Below, piece after piece: positions 6,369-7,914 of a DNA stretch of 7,914 bases. The stretch's first letter is position 1. Every line of letters starts with the position of its first letter. Source of the DNA: Flavobacteriaceae bacterium (GTDB lineage Bacteria > Bacteroidota > Bacteroidia > Flavobacteriales > Flavobacteriaceae). The stretch spans positions 1 through 7,914 of the forward strand of contig JABJFE010000078.1 in NCBI GenBank assembly GCA_018662905.1. The letters run 5' to 3'. The notes beneath the pieces were generated by a model. The model was not told the DNA's origin. It ran no database searches and saw only the letters and a program-made list of their open reading frames with translations. The position numbers and the translations under genes were made by a program.

Positions 6369-7271
6369 TTAATTGATTTTATCATATCTTAAAAAAGAAA
6401 AATCATATTCATTTTTTTCATCTTTAAGTCTTTTGTCACGTTTAACTTCTTGCCATTTTTCTAAATTAATTTCAGGAAATGAAGTATCTCCTTCAATTGA
6501 TGTGTGGACTCGTGTTAGTTCAATTCTATCAGCAATTTCAATAGACAATTTATATATCTCACCCCCACCAATTATAAATGGTTGATTATCGTTTTCTGCT
6601 ATTTTTAAAGCTTTTTCTAATGAATTTACAACAATAGCGTTTTCAGCTTTATAATCTGTTTTACGAGTGATAATTACGTTAGTTCTATTGGGAAGAGCTT
6701 TAGGCATCGATTCAAAAGTTTTCCTTCCCATTATTACAAAATGTCCTTTTGTTAAGTCTTTAAAATGTTTAAGATCATCACTTAAATGCCAGATTAATTT
6801 ATTGTCTTTTCCAATAATATTATTCTCACTTGCAGCTGCAATTAAAGTAATTGTATTGTTTGGATTATTTTGTGAAAATAATTGAGATTCTGCAATCACT
6901 CTAGCTTCTTTCTCAAGTTCAGTTTTTATTTCAGCAATTTTAATTTGTTGTTTTTCTACCAATTTTTTTATTTGATTTTTTTCCCATTTTTTACCCATAA
7001 ATTTATTTGTAACATACACATTAAATAAGTGGAACAAAAAAAGAATAAACCATAATGAACATATCCAATAGGACCAGGGATAATCAAAAAAAACAATTTC
7101 TTTTTTGAATTCAAATATTAAATTAGATGTTAATAAAGATATAATACTGATAATCATTAAAGAGAAATGAAAAAAGAGTCTTTTTTTAGACTTTATTCTG
7201 ATTTGTGCATATTCAATTAATGCAATTTGATCTTCACTAATGTTAGAACTATTATTGTTTTTAAATAGCAT
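6369..7271 (-). CDS. Membrane 2TM domain fused to dihydrofolate reductase
   Basis: The C-terminal part (about residues 141-300) is a complete dihydrofolate reductase, which reduces dihydrofolate to tetrahydrofolate with NADPH. Compared with E. coli FolA it has W161, catalytic D166 (D27) in WHLSDDLKHF, MGRKTFES at 181-188, LPNRTN at 193-198, the NADPH-binding GGG at 235-237, T253 (T113) and EGDTSFP at 260-266. The N-terminal part resembles the Bacteroidota 2TM domain: hydrophobic helices at about 32-54 and 65-87, then GKKWEKNQIKKLVEKQ (93-108), a signature-like amphipathic helix. A charged linker (about 109-140) joins them. The usual DHFR start methionine is absent; the domain begins NNTITLIAAASENN in frame. 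Ordinary FolA has about 160 residues and is soluble, so this form should be membrane-anchored. An internal GTG (codon 125) could also start a soluble form. An assembly error joining two genes is possible. fabD follows without a gap. Confidence 0.88.
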   Translation of the reverse strand: MLFKNNNSSNISEDQIALIEYAQIRIKSKKRLFFHFSLMIISIISLLTSNLIFEFKKEIVFFDYPWSYWICSLWFILFLFHLFNVYVTNKFMGKKWEKNQIKKLVEKQQIKIAEIKTELEKEARVIAESQLFSQNNPNNTITLIAAASENNIIGKDNKLIWHLSDDLKHFKDLTKGHFVIMGRKTFESMPKALPNRTNVIITRKTDYKAENAIVVNSLEKALKIAENDNQPFIIGGGEIYKLSIEIADRIELTRVHTSIEGDTSFPEINLEKWQEVKRDKRLKDEKNEYDFSFLRYDKIN

Positions 7272-7288
7272 AATTGTAAATTGAAGTA

Positions 7289-7296
7289 CAAAAATA
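7289..7296 (-). promoter_or_regulatory. Possible -7 promoter box for the 2TM-DHFR/fabD operon
   Basis: On the minus strand the bases read TATTTTTG, matching TAnnTTTG, and lie 17 bases upstream of the ATG at 7271. The ten-base string TATTTTTGTA is shared with the box in front of waaA. I see no convincing -33 TTG at the usual distance, and the DNA is very AT-rich, so this is a weak to moderate call. Confidence 0.4.
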
Positions 7297-7336
7297 ATAT
7301 TTTAAATTACATTATTAATTTTTATAATCATTATCA

Positions 7337-7914
7337 GTGAAATTTCCTGCATTAGAAAATAAAATATATCTAGATACAGCCAGATCGGGACTCATGTATA
7401 ATGAATTACTTACTTGGAGAACTAATCACGAAATTGATTTTTTAAACAAGGGAAGTCAATTTAGATTAAATCATGAGATGTTGTTGGAAAAAACTAGAAC
7501 AGAAATAAATAAATTTTTAGGATCTGTTGATTCGACTACATTTCTTGTTCAAAATTTTTCAATTGGTTTAAGTTTATTATTAAAAGCTATTAAATCCGAT
7601 AAAACTATTTTAATGATAAAAAATGATTACAGTAGTATTTTAAATCAAGTAGTTTCATCTGGAATAAAGTATAATTTTTCTAATAACACCTTTGATTTAG
7701 AAACTCAAATTCTTGAAGGAATAAATAAGTATAACCCTGATGTATTTATTTTCTCCATAGTTCAACATATTGACGGTACTTTGATTGATTTAGAATTTAT
7801 TAAACAAATTAAAAAAGATTTTCCCCAAATTTTAATTATTGCTGATGGAACTCAGTTTTGTGGTACTAAAAAATTTAATTTGAGAGATTCAGGAATTGAT
7901 ATCTTAATTAGTAG
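7337..7914 (+). CDS. Class V PLP-dependent aminotransferase, N-terminal half (3' end outside window)
   Basis: The 192 visible codons encode the first half of a fold-type I PLP enzyme of the aminotransferase class V/cysteine desulfurase-like group. The opening YLDTARSGLM (residues 11-20) matches the usual YLNxAxxG start. A middle stretch, SIVQHIDGTLIDLEFIKQI (140-158), and then IIADGTQFCG (167-176) give the PLP-binding D170 and Q173. The window ends at DILIS, just before the expected catalytic lysine, so activity cannot be judged. I chose GTG at 7337-7339: the in-frame stop at 7325-7327 leaves no other usual start upstream, and the first ATG (codon 20) would delete the conserved opening. It is divergent from the 2TM-DHFR gene. 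The substrate cannot be told; a true IscS/SufS is not indicated. Confidence 0.82.
   Translation, partial: MKFPALENKIYLDTARSGLMYNELLTWRTNHEIDFLNKGSQFRLNHEMLLEKTRTEINKFLGSVDSTTFLVQNFSIGLSLLLKAIKSDKTILMIKNDYSSILNQVVSSGIKYNFSNNTFDLETQILEGINKYNPDVFIFSIVQHIDGTLIDLEFIKQIKKDFPQILIIADGTQFCGTKKFNLRDSGIDILIS

Noticed and set aside
6373..6885. Two plus-strand open frames (6373-6585 and 6667-6885) opposite the DHFR region
   Set aside because: Both run antisense to conserved DHFR motifs and look like low-complexity shadows of them.
7291..7303. Small palindrome AAAATA-A-TATTTT in the right-hand divergent spacer
   Set aside because: It is only A and T with 6-base arms, so it is likely by chance in this composition.
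7316..7323. TAATTTTT as a -7 box for the class V aminotransferase
   Set aside because: It misses the final G of the consensus and has no TTG at a suitable distance. Such strings are common in this AT-rich spacer.

Overview
The window looks like a piece of chromosome from a marine-type flavobacterium (Bacteroidota, Flavobacteriia). The supporting signs are very AT-rich DNA, tightly packed genes without clear Shine-Dalgarno sequences, TAnnTTTG-type -7 promoter boxes, a 2TM-family membrane domain, and protein sequences of flavobacterial type. It carries eight protein-coding genes, two of them cut by the window edges. I see no RNA genes, mobile elements or CRISPR arrays, and no gene-free stretch over 300 bases.

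Region 1 (about 1-4276, minus strand) reads as one operon, transcribed from about 4284 leftward. The order is waaA/kdtA (Kdo transferase), a secreted two-repeat protein of unknown function, surE (5'-nucleotidase), lpxB (lipid A disaccharide synthase), and an Lrp/AsnC-family regulator cut by the left edge. Junctions are a 4-base ATGA overlap, a 44-base gap, and two 4-base gaps. Two of the five genes build the Kdo-lipid A core of lipopolysaccharide, so the cluster is mainly concerned with the outer membrane.

Region 2 (4277-4363) is the 87-base divergent intergenic region. It holds a good -7 box for waaA inside a nearly perfect 12-base inverted repeat. Rightward from it runs a DegT/DnrJ/EryC1-family sugar aminotransferase (4364-5506) resembling WbpE, a nucleotide-sugar enzyme that probably also serves surface polysaccharide or LPS.

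Region 3 (5487-7271, minus strand) is a two-gene operon of a 2TM-dihydrofolate reductase fusion followed with no gap by fabD (malonyl-CoA:ACP transacylase). The fabD 3' end overlaps the aminotransferase 3' end tail to tail by 20 bases. The fusion is the most unusual object here: a complete DHFR domain without its own start methionine follows in frame after a two-helix membrane domain.

Region 4 (7272-7914) is a 65-base divergent spacer and the first half of a class V PLP-dependent aminotransferase on the plus strand, cut before its catalytic lysine.

Most of the window is ordinary housekeeping and envelope biosynthesis. I found no evidence of a wholly new system. The points worth a second look are the membrane-fused DHFR, the palindrome over the waaA promoter, the duplicated secreted protein inside the LPS operon, and the sugar aminotransferase without its partner enzymes.
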